Assembly: GCF_044762745.1 (NCBI RefSeq)
Contig: NZ_JBIWEX010000010.1
Location: 62,001 to 126,000, forward strand
Origin: Psychrobacillus sp044762745
GTDB taxonomy: Bacteria > Bacillota > Bacilli > Bacillales_A > Planococcaceae
Direction: 5' to 3'
DNA length: 64,000 nucleotides
The translations under genes and the position numbers were made by a program. Under the pieces are notes generated by a model that was given only the letters and a program-made list of their open reading frames with translations, ran no database searches and was not told where the DNA came from. This document shows, piece by piece, positions 50,874-59,827 of the stretch (positions are counted from its first letter, which is position 1; each line of letters begins with the position of its first letter).

Positions 50874-52319
50874 ATAGAACAGGTAAAGACTCCACCAGAA
50901 CAAGAACAAACTATTAGTAAAGACTTAATGCCAATTAAGTTGGAGGACCGAAAGTGGGGGATGGGGAACTATTTTGCCCTTTGGATGGGGTCTGTGCATA
51001 ACGTACCAGCTTATATAACAATCGGAGGTTTTTTCGCACTTGGGTTATCCGTCGGTCAAGTATTTTGGTCAATTATACTTGCAGCCATCATTTTAGGGGC
51101 AATTTTATCTATAGGCGGACATGCAGGAACAAAGTATGGCGTTCCTACTTCTATGTTACTTAAAACATCATTTGGTACAAGAGGATCAATGGTCCCTGGT
51201 GTAATTAGAGGGGTCATTGCAGCAATTATGTGGTTTGGTTTCCAAACGTATGCAGGTAGTCTTGCTGTAACGATTTTAATCGGGAAACTGTGGCCTGTAT
51301 ATTTAACATTAGGTGGTGATTGGAATTTCTTTGGTTTAAGTTTACCGGGGTTAATTTCATTCCTATTATTCTGGGCCGTAAACGTTATGTTTGTTTATGG
51401 TGGAATGGGAATCTTGGGGAAATTCACAAAAATACTTTCTCCAATTATTTATATCGTATTTGGAGGAATGGCCATTTGGGCAATTAATTTAGCAGGAGGC
51501 ATCACTCCAATATTACAATATGTACCTAAAGGAATTGAAGGAAATGAGTTGATCGTTTTCTTAGGATGTGTAAGTGCTCTCTTAGCAACATGGGCGGCTC
51601 CCTCTGTTAGTATTTCAGATTTTACAAGGGAAGCAGTTTCCCAAAAAGTTCAAACAGTTGGACAAATTGCTGGAATCCTTCTTTCGTACTTATTATTTGC
51701 CTTTGCAAGTATTGCTGTTATCATCGGTTCGGAAATTGCATTTGGTACCCCTATTTGGAACGTACTTGATGTAGTAGAGAAATTTGATAGCAAATTTGCA
51801 ATTGCTGTATCCGTATTAACCATTTGTTTGGCAACTTTATCAGTGAATATTACGGGGAATATTGTTCCAGCAGGTTATCAATTAGCATCGCTGTTTCCGA
51901 AAAAATTAACATTCAAATCAGGTGCATTTATTGCGGCACTTGTAGGAATAATAATAATGCCATGGAAGCTCATGGAAAACTCAACAAGTATTTTCCTTTT
52001 CTTAGGAGTAATTGGGGGATTATTAAGCCCGGTACTTGGTATTATGCTTTCTCACTATTTTGTTGTTGCAAAAAAGCATATTGATATGAATGGATTGTAT
52101 GGTTCAAGTAACTCTTATAGTTATCAAAACGGGTTTAACATGCAAGCGATTATAACGCTTATCATTGCTGGGGTTATTAGTTTAATTGGTCAATTTGTTC
52201 CTGTCTTAAAGCCGCTTTACGATATGTCTTTCTTTACAGGGACAATTATAGCTTTCATTCTTTATTCATTGATCGCTAAAAAACCGACATCTAATCCAGT
52301 AGAGGATGAAATATCCTAA
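50874..52319 (+). CDS. NCS1-family permease, copy 1 (allantoin/purine-type)
   Basis: This is a ~12-helix transporter of the nucleobase-cation symporter-1 family: WGMGNYFALWMGSVHNVPAY, FGTRGSMVPGVIRG, WFGFQTYAGS, TWAAPSVSISDFTREA and NITGNIVPAGYQLASLFPKK. The first in-frame ATG (50928) has no ribosome site and trims the N-terminus compared with the paralogue at 59828. A good G-rich site (AGGGGG at 50859) instead precedes an in-frame ATA at 50874, giving ~481 residues, so the true start may be AUA (uncertain). Followed by two allantoinase genes, it probably imports allantoin. Confidence 0.85.
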   Translation: MEQVKTPPEQEQTISKDLMPIKLEDRKWGMGNYFALWMGSVHNVPAYITIGGFFALGLSVGQVFWSIILAAIILGAILSIGGHAGTKYGVPTSMLLKTSFGTRGSMVPGVIRGVIAAIMWFGFQTYAGSLAVTILIGKLWPVYLTLGGDWNFFGLSLPGLISFLLFWAVNVMFVYGGMGILGKFTKILSPIIYIVFGGMAIWAINLAGGITPILQYVPKGIEGNELIVFLGCVSALLATWAAPSVSISDFTREAVSQKVQTVGQIAGILLSYLLFAFASIAVIIGSEIAFGTPIWNVLDVVEKFDSKFAIAVSVLTICLATLSVNITGNIVPAGYQLASLFPKKLTFKSGAFIAALVGIIIMPWKLMENSTSIFLFLGVIGGLLSPVLGIMLSHYFVVAKKHIDMNGLYGSSNSYSYQNGFNMQAIITLIIAGVISLIGQFVPVLKPLYDMSFFTGTIIAFILYSLIAKKPTSNPVEDEIS

Positions 52320-52337
52320 TATTAGGGAGGAACTGTA

Positions 52338-53696
52338 ATGACGTATGATCTAATTATTAAAAATGGAAATGTTGTATTTCATGATGGAGTCCGTCAAGTC
52401 GATATCGGAGTTAAAAATGAAAAGATTACTTGTATAGCTGAAGAAATTACAGATGAAGCAAAAGAAGTTATTGATGCAGGTGGGCAATATGTGATGCCTG
52501 GAATGGTTGACACACATGTCCATATTAGTGAACCTGGTCGAACTGAGTGGGAAGGGTTTGAAACAGGATCCAAAGCAATGGCAGCTGGAGGTACGACAAG
52601 TTATGTTGAAATGCCACTGAATGCATTACCGGCAACGATTAATAAAGAAGCGCTTGATCTTAAACTAGATGCTGCGGTTAATCAAAACTATGTTGACTAT
52701 GGTTTCTACGGCGGACTTGTACCCGAAAATCTAGATAAACTAGAAGAATTAGCAGGTGCAGGTGTTCTAGCGTTTAAATGTTTCCTTTCCGATATTACGA
52801 GTGATATTCCTGGAGATTTTACTAATGTCGATGATTATACGATGTATAAGGGAATGCAAAAAATAGCAGAATTGGGTGGAATTTTATGTATCCATGCTGA
52901 AAACCCATCCGTTACGTCTAAGCTGACTGAAGAAATGATCAGAGAAGGCCGTACATCTGCAGCTGAGTATGTTGATTCACGTCCAATTTTCACTGAAGTA
53001 GATGCTGTTCAGCGTGCCATTTTGTTTGCAAAAGAAACAGGTTGTAAATTACACTTAGTACACATTAGTACGTCAGAAGCAGTTCAAGTAATTTTAAAAG
53101 CGCGTTTGGAAGGTGTAGATGTAACGGTTGAATCTTGTCCACACTATTTTGCGATGACTGCAGAGCAAGTAGCGGAAATTGGTCCAAAAGCAAAGTGTCA
53201 GCCGCCAATTCGAAAAGCAAAAGACCAAGCAAAATTATGGGACGAGTTATTGAATGGCAATATTGACTGGTTAACTTCTGACCATTCGCCGTGTACGGAA
53301 GACTTGAAACAAGGAAATATCTTTGAAGCATGGGGCGGAATTAGTGGGGTTCAAAATAACGTTGATTTAATGTTTGATTTAGCTGTAAAACAACGTGGTT
53401 TAGCAGTAGAAAAGTTTGTCCATTTAATTGCATTTAACCCTGCCAAACGTTTTAGCTTGCCTTATAAAGGAGAAATAGCTGTTTCTAAAGATGCAGACAT
53501 TATTTTATTAGATCCGAATCAATCCTATGTTGTGAAGAGAGAAAATCTATATTACAAAAACAAACATAGTGCCTATGAGGGCAGAAAAATTGACTGTCGT
53601 GTAACGAAAACGATTGTTCGCGGAAATGTTGTTTTCGATATACAACAAGGAATTGTAGGAGAACCAATCGGAAAACTATTATCTGCTGTAAAATAA
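52338..53696 (+). CDS. Allantoinase-type amidohydrolase, type A copy 1
   Basis: This 452-residue member of the dihydroorotase/allantoinase family has metal ligands in DTHVHISEPGRTEWEGFETGS, the carboxylated Lys in VLAFKCFLSDI, His in CIHAEN and LHLVHISTS, and Asp in LTSDHSPC. It opens the ring of allantoin to allantoate or acts on a related cyclic amide. GGGAGG precedes the ATG, 18 nt after the permease. It differs from the next gene (type B) in the lysine segment (KCFLSDI against KAFMSPSG), so the two probably differ in substrate. Confidence 0.88.
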   Translation: MTYDLIIKNGNVVFHDGVRQVDIGVKNEKITCIAEEITDEAKEVIDAGGQYVMPGMVDTHVHISEPGRTEWEGFETGSKAMAAGGTTSYVEMPLNALPATINKEALDLKLDAAVNQNYVDYGFYGGLVPENLDKLEELAGAGVLAFKCFLSDITSDIPGDFTNVDDYTMYKGMQKIAELGGILCIHAENPSVTSKLTEEMIREGRTSAAEYVDSRPIFTEVDAVQRAILFAKETGCKLHLVHISTSEAVQVILKARLEGVDVTVESCPHYFAMTAEQVAEIGPKAKCQPPIRKAKDQAKLWDELLNGNIDWLTSDHSPCTEDLKQGNIFEAWGGISGVQNNVDLMFDLAVKQRGLAVEKFVHLIAFNPAKRFSLPYKGEIAVSKDADIILLDPNQSYVVKRENLYYKNKHSAYEGRKIDCRVTKTIVRGNVVFDIQQGIVGEPIGKLLSAVK

Positions 53697-53739
53697 AATA
53701 GGATTTTGAACTTTTCTTAATAAAGGGAGAGCGACTATC

Positions 53740-55071
53740 ATGACAAATTACGATTTAATAATAAGAAATGGTCACATTGTAACTTCGGAGTCAGTTGCCA
53801 AAGGAGATGTTGCAATTAAGGATGGCAAGATTGCCGAAGTATCCATTAATAGCGAAATTAGTGCAACAGCTGCTAACGAAATAAACGCAGAAGGTCTTCA
53901 TGTTTTCCCAGGTTTAATAGATTCTCATGTGCATTTTAATGAACCTGGTAGAACGGAATGGGAAGGCGTCGAAACAGGCAGTAAAAGCTTGGCTGCCGGA
54001 GGAGTAACGACTTATTTCGATATGCCTTTAAACAGTACACCACCAACAATAAATAAAGAAAATTTAGATTTAAAAAGAAAACTTTCCGAAGAGAAATCTG
54101 TTGTAAACCCGAACTATTGGGGTGGGCTAGTGCCAGAGAATATTGATAATTTAAAGGAACTTTATGATAATGGTGTCATCGGCTTTAAAGCATTTATGTC
54201 GCCGAGTGGTATAGAAGATTTCCATCATGCGGACGATGCAACGCTTTATAAAGGTATGCAAGAAATCGCCTCGATTGGTTCACTACTTGCTGTTCATGCG
54301 GAAAGTACAGTAATTTGTGAACAGCTTGCAACGAAGAAGTTGCAAGAAGGGAAAACATCTGCACGTGATTTTGTTGAATCAAGACCGATTATTTCAGAGA
54401 TAGAAGCTGTTCGAAGAATTATTTCTTATGCGGAAGCAACGGGATGTAAATTGCATATCGTTCATGCAAGCAGCAGAAAAGTCGTTCAAGTAGTGGAAGA
54501 AGCAAAACGCAGAGGCGTAGATGTGACAGTCGAAACATGTGCCCATTATTTATCATTAACTGTAAAAGACTTAGAACAAAAAGGCGGTTTGGCAAAATGC
54601 GCCCCTCCTTTACGGGATGAAGACGAGTTAGAAGATTTATGGGTGGCAGTTGCTAATGGTGAAATTGATATAATTTCCTCTGACCATTCTCCAGCGCCTG
54701 CTTCAATGAAGACGATTACAGATAATTATTTCGAAGGTTGGGGTGGTATTTCTGGTGCGCAATCTACTTTTAATGTTATGCTAACAGAAGGCTATGCAAA
54801 GCGTAATCTACCTTTGGAAAAGATTGTTGTTTTAATGGCAACAAATCCTGCAAAAATCTTTGGTTTGCCAAATAAAGGGAATATTGCTGTTGGTTATGAC
54901 GCAGATTTCGCAATCGTTAATATAAATGAAAGCTTTAGATTAGAAAAAGATGATTTGTTCTATCGTCATCAACACTCACCATATGTAGGCATGACATTTA
55001 AAGGAAAAGTGAAGACAACCATCGTAAATGGTAAGGTTGTTTATGAAAACGGTAATTTTCCAAAATCATAA
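53740..55071 (+). CDS. Allantoinase, type B copy 1
   Basis: This 443-residue protein has DSHVHFNEPGRTEWEGVETGS, Lys in GFKAFMSPSGIEDF, LAVHAEST, LHIVHASS and SSDHSPAPASM. KAFMSPSG and DHSPAP correspond to characterised allantoinases such as Bacillus PucH, so this type is the more certain allantoinase. It is separated from the type A gene by 43 nt with a ribosome site (AAAGGGAGAG). A terminator follows. Confidence 0.92.
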   Translation: MTNYDLIIRNGHIVTSESVAKGDVAIKDGKIAEVSINSEISATAANEINAEGLHVFPGLIDSHVHFNEPGRTEWEGVETGSKSLAAGGVTTYFDMPLNSTPPTINKENLDLKRKLSEEKSVVNPNYWGGLVPENIDNLKELYDNGVIGFKAFMSPSGIEDFHHADDATLYKGMQEIASIGSLLAVHAESTVICEQLATKKLQEGKTSARDFVESRPIISEIEAVRRIISYAEATGCKLHIVHASSRKVVQVVEEAKRRGVDVTVETCAHYLSLTVKDLEQKGGLAKCAPPLRDEDELEDLWVAVANGEIDIISSDHSPAPASMKTITDNYFEGWGGISGAQSTFNVMLTEGYAKRNLPLEKIVVLMATNPAKIFGLPNKGNIAVGYDADFAIVNINESFRLEKDDLFYRHQHSPYVGMTFKGKVKTTIVNGKVVYENGNFPKS

Positions 55072-55111
55072 AAGAGTTTATATAGTGTGAGTAATAGGTA
55101 ATAACGGACTA

Positions 55112-55143
55112 CAAAGGGCTGAGACATTTCTCTGCCCTTTTCC
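55112..55143 (+). terminator. Terminator after allantoinase B
   Basis: AAAGGGC pairs with GCCCTTT around an AGA-rich loop, followed by TCC; the T run is short. Confidence 0.6.
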
Positions 55144-55168
55144 TAGTAGAGAGGAGGAGGAGGGCTAT

Positions 55169-56833
55169 TTGGAAATTCGTGTTGAAGATGTTTTGAAATT
55201 ACCATCACTCAAAAAGGCAGTTGTATTGAGTGGGGAACAATATTTGCATAAAATTGTTAAAGGGTCAACTATTATGGAAGCTCCAGACATTACTGACTGG
55301 TTAATAGGTGGAGAACTAATTTTAACAAGTTTATACCCTATTCGTTTTTTTAACGAGAATGAGCAAAAGCAGTTTATTACGAAGTTAGCCGAAAAAGAAG
55401 TTAGTGCATTAGTGATAAAAAATCATCGTTTTGTAAATGAGATTCCCCCATCCATCATCGAGCAAGGGGAAAAATGTAATTTGCCGATCATCCAAATTCC
55501 TAAAGAAGTCCCTTATGTTGATATTCTGTATCCTGTGATGGAAGAAATTTTGAATGTTCAAGTAAAAAAGCTTCAATATTATAAAGAAATCCATGATCAG
55601 TTTACAGCTTTATCGTTGGCAGATGAAAGTCCAGAAAAAATCATAGAAACATTAGAAAAATTAATTGGAAATCCTGTCGCCTTATTTGACCGAAATTTCT
55701 TTTGTTTAGCTTCCACACTCCCATATCTAACTAATTTCGAAATTGTTGAAAAGTATCATCGCTATGACAAGACTGAAGAGATGAAATTTCCACATTACCG
55801 TCAAATCGTGAAGTACCTTGAACAAAAAGAGAAGATTGGACACCAAATAGTCGTTCCAATTGAAACGATTAACCATATAAAAACTTACCTATTAATCGGT
55901 GAAATGAATAAACCTTTGGAAGAACTTGATTTTATTGCAGTTGAAAATGCTGCAACTTCGCTTTCGCTTGAGTTAGTCAAAAAATTTGCTGTGGCAGAAG
56001 TAGACAAACGATTTAAAAATGATTTACTGGAACAATTAATCGAGGGAAAATTACCTTCCAATATTCTTTACCAAGATGCCAATTTAATTGGTTGGGATAT
56101 AGAAGGATCATTTGCAGTTGTTTTATTGAAAATAAGCAAAAATAATGAAATGTTATCTTCGAAACAAGTGAAACGAGGAATATCCAATGGCAATGAAGAG
56201 ACGTTGCTTTACGAAGCTATTTATCAGTTTTTACCAAATGCGATTATTGGCAGTAAAAGCGGTTTAAATGTAGTACTTTGGAAAGCCGATATAGAAGACC
56301 CGGAATGGTTGATCAAAATGAAAGGAAGAGTATCGACTATAGTAGATTTGGTGAAAAAACAAGATAACGAAATAATTATTCAAGTCGGGATAGGGACGCT
56401 ATCAGAACATATAAATAATATTTCCGAAAGTTATATAAAGGCTCAAGATGCGTTGGAATTTGGAGAGGTTTTAAATGGTAAAGAATCTATTACATCTTAT
56501 TCTGAATTAGGGGTCTTTAGGATGCTCGGCCAATTCACTAATTCCGAAGAGTTAAAGACTTTCATTCCACCATCTTTACAAATTCTACTAGATTATCAAC
56601 AAGCAAATAAAACAGATTTGTTAACTACATTAAAGATTTTTTTACAATGCAATCAAAATGCGACAAAAGCATCCCAACTTCTTTTTATCCACCATAAAAC
56701 AGCTGTCTATCGTATTGAACGAATCAAGGAAATTACAGGGATGAATTTTGATGACGCTGAAGAAATGTTATTAGTTCAAATTGGATTAAAGATTACTGAA
56801 CTTCTTGAACGGGAAAAAATCCATAAGTATTAA
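55169..56833 (+). CDS. PucR-family transcriptional regulator
   Basis: This 554-residue protein starts at TTG after GAGGAGGAGG. The N-terminal PucR (purine catabolism) domain is ~1-125 (EIRVEDVLKLPSLKKAVVLSG...GSTIMEAPDITDWLIGGELILTS). The middle is a GAF/GGDEF-like region, and the C-terminal PucR-type HTH is ~490-550 (LLTTLKIFLQCNQNATKASQLLFIHHKTAVYRIERIKEITGM). In Bacillus, PucR activates purine-degradation genes in response to allantoin-pathway intermediates. Its place between the two allantoin blocks suggests it controls both. Confidence 0.92.
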   Translation: MEIRVEDVLKLPSLKKAVVLSGEQYLHKIVKGSTIMEAPDITDWLIGGELILTSLYPIRFFNENEQKQFITKLAEKEVSALVIKNHRFVNEIPPSIIEQGEKCNLPIIQIPKEVPYVDILYPVMEEILNVQVKKLQYYKEIHDQFTALSLADESPEKIIETLEKLIGNPVALFDRNFFCLASTLPYLTNFEIVEKYHRYDKTEEMKFPHYRQIVKYLEQKEKIGHQIVVPIETINHIKTYLLIGEMNKPLEELDFIAVENAATSLSLELVKKFAVAEVDKRFKNDLLEQLIEGKLPSNILYQDANLIGWDIEGSFAVVLLKISKNNEMLSSKQVKRGISNGNEETLLYEAIYQFLPNAIIGSKSGLNVVLWKADIEDPEWLIKMKGRVSTIVDLVKKQDNEIIIQVGIGTLSEHINNISESYIKAQDALEFGEVLNGKESITSYSELGVFRMLGQFTNSEELKTFIPPSLQILLDYQQANKTDLLTTLKIFLQCNQNATKASQLLFIHHKTAVYRIERIKEITGMNFDDAEEMLLVQIGLKITELLEREKIHKY

Positions 56834-56868
56834 GTTTCATCATTTTAAAAATTAGGAGTGTTAATCGA

Positions 56869-57252
56869 ATGGTTAGAAAGACGTATAGCGCAAAAAATGT
56901 AACAGCATCAGGTCCATATTCACATGCAGTAGAAGCAGATGATTTTATTTTTTTCTCTGGTCAGACAGCAATGAATGCGGAGACAGGAGAAAATTTACAA
57001 GGTAATATTGCAGAACAAACAAAACATTGCTTTACAAATTTATTTGAGGTATTAGAAGCAGCAAATCTAACACATGATGATGTTGTAAAAGTAAATGTAT
57101 ATCTAACGGATATGAATAATTTTTCTTCTATGAATGAAGTATATAAAACGTACTTCAACGACCCTTACCCGGCTAGAACTTGTGTTGCAGTTTTAGCATT
57201 GCCATTAGGCGCGGAAGTAGAAATCGAAATGATCGCTAAGAGAAAAGCATAG
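56869..57252 (+). CDS. RidA-family protein (single domain)
   Basis: The protein is 127 residues: YSAKNVTASGPYSHAVEADDFIFFSGQTA, then NPYPARTCVAV-type segment DPYPARTCVAVLALP and EVEIEMIAKRK. The key Arg (PART) and Glu (EIEM) of active RidA imine deaminases are present. Like PucR it lies inside the allantoin region, so it may detoxify or hydrolyse an aminoacrylate- or ureido-type intermediate. It is a 36-nt step from pucR, with its own GGAG site. Confidence 0.9.
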   Translation: MVRKTYSAKNVTASGPYSHAVEADDFIFFSGQTAMNAETGENLQGNIAEQTKHCFTNLFEVLEAANLTHDDVVKVNVYLTDMNNFSSMNEVYKTYFNDPYPARTCVAVLALPLGAEVEIEMIAKRKA

Positions 57253-57261
57253 TTATTTGCT

Positions 57262-57296
57262 CGGCACTGGTAAAGATTCCAGTGCTTTTTCTTTTT
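57262..57296 (+). terminator. Terminator after ridA
   Basis: GGCACTGG pairs with CCAGTGCT around an eight-base loop, followed by a T run. Confidence 0.85.
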
Positions 57297-57655
57297 ATAA
57301 ACCAAAAGTTTTATTAAAAATGAAGAGCGAAATTATTAGCAAGTATTTCGTAAAAATAATCCAGTAAATAGGTAAAATCAATCGAATGGTCATTGAAGCA
57401 ACTAAATTAGCAAGAAAGCAACAATTTGTGTACGGAAAATCATTTCCCAGATCAAGAGTTAAATTAAAAGGAGGCAACCATTAATTTGTAAAATATATTA
57501 TTAGATTATTAGTGACTTAGTGAAGCTCATGTTCACTGTTTAATAAGCAACTTTTTTCATATAGGGATGGCTGCCACTTTTGGATTCGTGCAGCGGTTCT
57601 AATATTTCTTATTGGTTTGTTTAACTAAACGCAAATTAGCTAGCATATTTTGTTG

Positions 57656-57700
57656 ATTGAAGCGGAAAGCGTCCGCCCTGGAGCGGAAACCCTAGCGGTA
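57656..57700. repeat. Short REP-like element
   Basis: GAAGCGGAAAGCGTCCGC followed by CCTGGAGCGGAAACC is GC-rich against its surroundings and resembles the AGCGGA...GGAGCGGAAA interspersed repeats that I recall from Bacillaceae. It differs from the element between groES and groEL. Confidence 0.5.
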
Positions 57701-58155
57701 ACTTTTTTAAGGCGCATTATCCCTATTATGTAAGTCATTCCATTCATCGTTTCCATTTACTATTTCGGGGTAGAGAAAGGTGCTAACGCTTTTGTTCATT
57801 TTGACAACCAATTTCCTGTATTTGCTAATAATTTATTGTTCATTGTGCACAAAAGATTGTTCAAAGAAGCTGTTATTGTAACATTTGTTATGCACTGTAT
57901 ATAGCGAGCGCTTGTACATTTTGTTTAATAGACATAAAGACCATCCTAATAAAGCTATGTATAATAAGTGTTGTTCGAAAGAACACGTTTTCGATAGATA
58001 ATAAAGTTGATCTAATGTAACTCGAAATTATTTAACTTATTAAAGTGAAACTGCCTATGTGTAATAATCATATAGGAATAGGTTAAACTTTTATTTTATC
58101 GTCTAGAATAAACGTCGCTGAAAAATACATCATACGATAAAAAGGAGCATGGCAT

Positions 58156-59553
58156 ATGTCTAAAACAAAAGAAATTCACGATACAGAAGTGACGCAGATT
58201 GAACTTGCCTCTGGATTGGATGAATCACTACATCCGAATACCGAAAAGGATAGAGCCGTTAAGCCAAGAGACTATGTTTTCATGTGGATGGGCGATGGGG
58301 TTAACATAGGAAATATGACGTTAGGGGCAAGTGTAATTATTGCGGGAGTAGCAACGTTAAACATCTTTCAAACAATGCTGGCAGCCCTGATCTCAATTGG
58401 GATCATTTCAACTATTTTCGCCTTAAACGATCGACTAGGCTATAAATCAGGTATACCATACGTTGTACAGCTTAGAATGTCTTTCGGAATAAAAGGAACA
58501 GTTATATCATCATTACTACGTGGTATACCTGCTATTGTCTGGTACGGTATTCAAAGTTGGATTGGTGGTACTGCATTAAATGAGTTTATAAAGATTGTTA
58601 CTAATGGATCATTTGATAATGTTTTTGTTTGCTTTGTAGCTCTTCAACTAGTTCAGATTGTTATATCACTATTCGGCTTCCATGCGATTAAATGGGTAGA
58701 GACGGTTGCAGCTGTTATTTTCATGATAGGACTAATTTATGTTTTTGGAATTCTTGTAACGTCATATGGCACAGAGATTACTCAAACTTGGGTACAAGCA
58801 GAAGGAAATTGGGGATTACCGTTCTTAGCGCTTATTATGGTCTTTTTAGGGAATTATGCAGGGATTTTTGTAAGTGCTGCAGACTATTCAAGAGAGCTGA
58901 AATCGGGTATAAGTGATAAGAAGCGCGGAGCATTATACTTCCTCCCAATTACTTTCTCATATGGTTTCGTTATTGTCATTGGTGCAATGTTAGCTGCTGC
59001 AACAGGTATAACGAATCCTGCAATAGCACTTCCAGTGGTAATCGACAATCCTTATATCTCTGCAGGTGTATCTCTATTTATCGTCATTACAGTAATTGCG
59101 ACAAACATGGTAGCAAACGTCGTTCCACCAGCGTATGTTATTACATTATTGACAAAATTAAAATATAAAGTTTCTGTAACGATTACAGGATTGCTTGCTC
59201 TATGTGCATTCCCTTGGTTGCTTGTACAGGAGTCATCAGCTGCAGGTCTTAATATGTTCGTACTAATCTATTCCGCATTTTTAGGGCCGGTTATTTCGAT
59301 TCTGTTAGTTGAATATTATATTTTAAGAAAACAGAGAGTAAATACTGCAGATCTATACAATGAAGAAGGTTCTTATGCCGGATATAATCCAGCAGGTTTG
59401 CTTGCGATGTTTATCGGTGCAGCCGCTGCCTTTATAGAGGTAGAGTTGGCATGGATCATCGGTGTAGTAGTGGCAGGGATAGCTTATTACCTTCTATCGA
59501 AATATGCCTTTAAGGGTTCAAGTTTCAAAAAAGGGACGATTTTTGAGAAATAA
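58156..59553 (+). CDS. NCS1-family permease (cytosine/purine-type)
   Basis: This 465-residue transporter has about 12 helices and a long hydrophilic N-terminus. Motifs are FMWMGDGVNIGNMTLGASV, RMSFGIKGTVISSLLRGIPAIVWYG, NYAGIFVSAADYSREL and NMVANVVPPAYVI. It is clearly a different subgroup from the two other NCS1 proteins here, nearer to CodB/hydantoin-type carriers. It is expected to import a purine, hydantoin or allantoin-like base. AAAAAGGAG precedes its ATG. Upstream lies a long TTGTTC-rich control region. Confidence 0.88.
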   Translation: MSKTKEIHDTEVTQIELASGLDESLHPNTEKDRAVKPRDYVFMWMGDGVNIGNMTLGASVIIAGVATLNIFQTMLAALISIGIISTIFALNDRLGYKSGIPYVVQLRMSFGIKGTVISSLLRGIPAIVWYGIQSWIGGTALNEFIKIVTNGSFDNVFVCFVALQLVQIVISLFGFHAIKWVETVAAVIFMIGLIYVFGILVTSYGTEITQTWVQAEGNWGLPFLALIMVFLGNYAGIFVSAADYSRELKSGISDKKRGALYFLPITFSYGFVIVIGAMLAAATGITNPAIALPVVIDNPYISAGVSLFIVITVIATNMVANVVPPAYVITLLTKLKYKVSVTITGLLALCAFPWLLVQESSAAGLNMFVLIYSAFLGPVISILLVEYYILRKQRVNTADLYNEEGSYAGYNPAGLLAMFIGAAAAFIEVELAWIIGVVVAGIAYYLLSKYAFKGSSFKKGTIFEK

Positions 59554-59690
59554 ATATTTTTTCTGAAAATAACTCGTGGGGAATATGTCCTCATGAGGTA
59601 TTTTCGTTGTTCGATTTGCACAATCGTTTGTATAAAGTGCACATAATGCTCTCCTTACTTATTCACTATAAATAATAGCAATTGATTCTT

Positions 59691-59704
59691 TTGGTTAACT
59701 AACC
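59691..59704 (+). promoter_or_regulatory. Possible PucR box upstream of NCS1 copy 2
   Basis: TTGGTTAA, the core of the Bacillus PucR box as I recall it, is within the inverted repeat GGTTA-AC-TAACC. The flanking WWWCN part is off by one base (ATTCTT precedes), so the match is imperfect. TTGTTC motifs flank it at 59607 and 59741. Confidence 0.4.
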
Positions 59705-59827
59705 TAAAGAAGTATAACTATTTTTTTTGTATAATGATTGTTGTTCACTATTCGGATATTGCCGATGAGCCTATTGTTTAAACAAAAGTCTCGATAGTTA
59801 GTGGCATCATGTAAGGAGGAAGTTTTT

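Larger units (their letters stand above)
50874..55071 (+). repeat. Duplicated block NCS1-allantoinase-allantoinase, copy 1
   Basis: The same three-gene order recurs at 59828 to the window end. Proteins are clearly closer to their counterparts in the other block than to anything else here, while DNA third positions differ widely, so the duplication is old or one block came from a relative. Confidence 0.85.
57253..58155. other. 900-nt intergenic region
   Basis: After the ridA terminator there is a short open frame at about 57388-57483 (MVIEATKLARKQQFVYGKSFP...), probably a fragment. TTGTTC(A/G) motifs occur at 57792, 57836, 57857 and 57971, and the palindrome TTGTGCACAA at 57843. TTGACA at 57801 could be a -35 but lacks a clear -10. 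These probably form the control region of the NCS1 gene at 58156. Confidence 0.45.
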
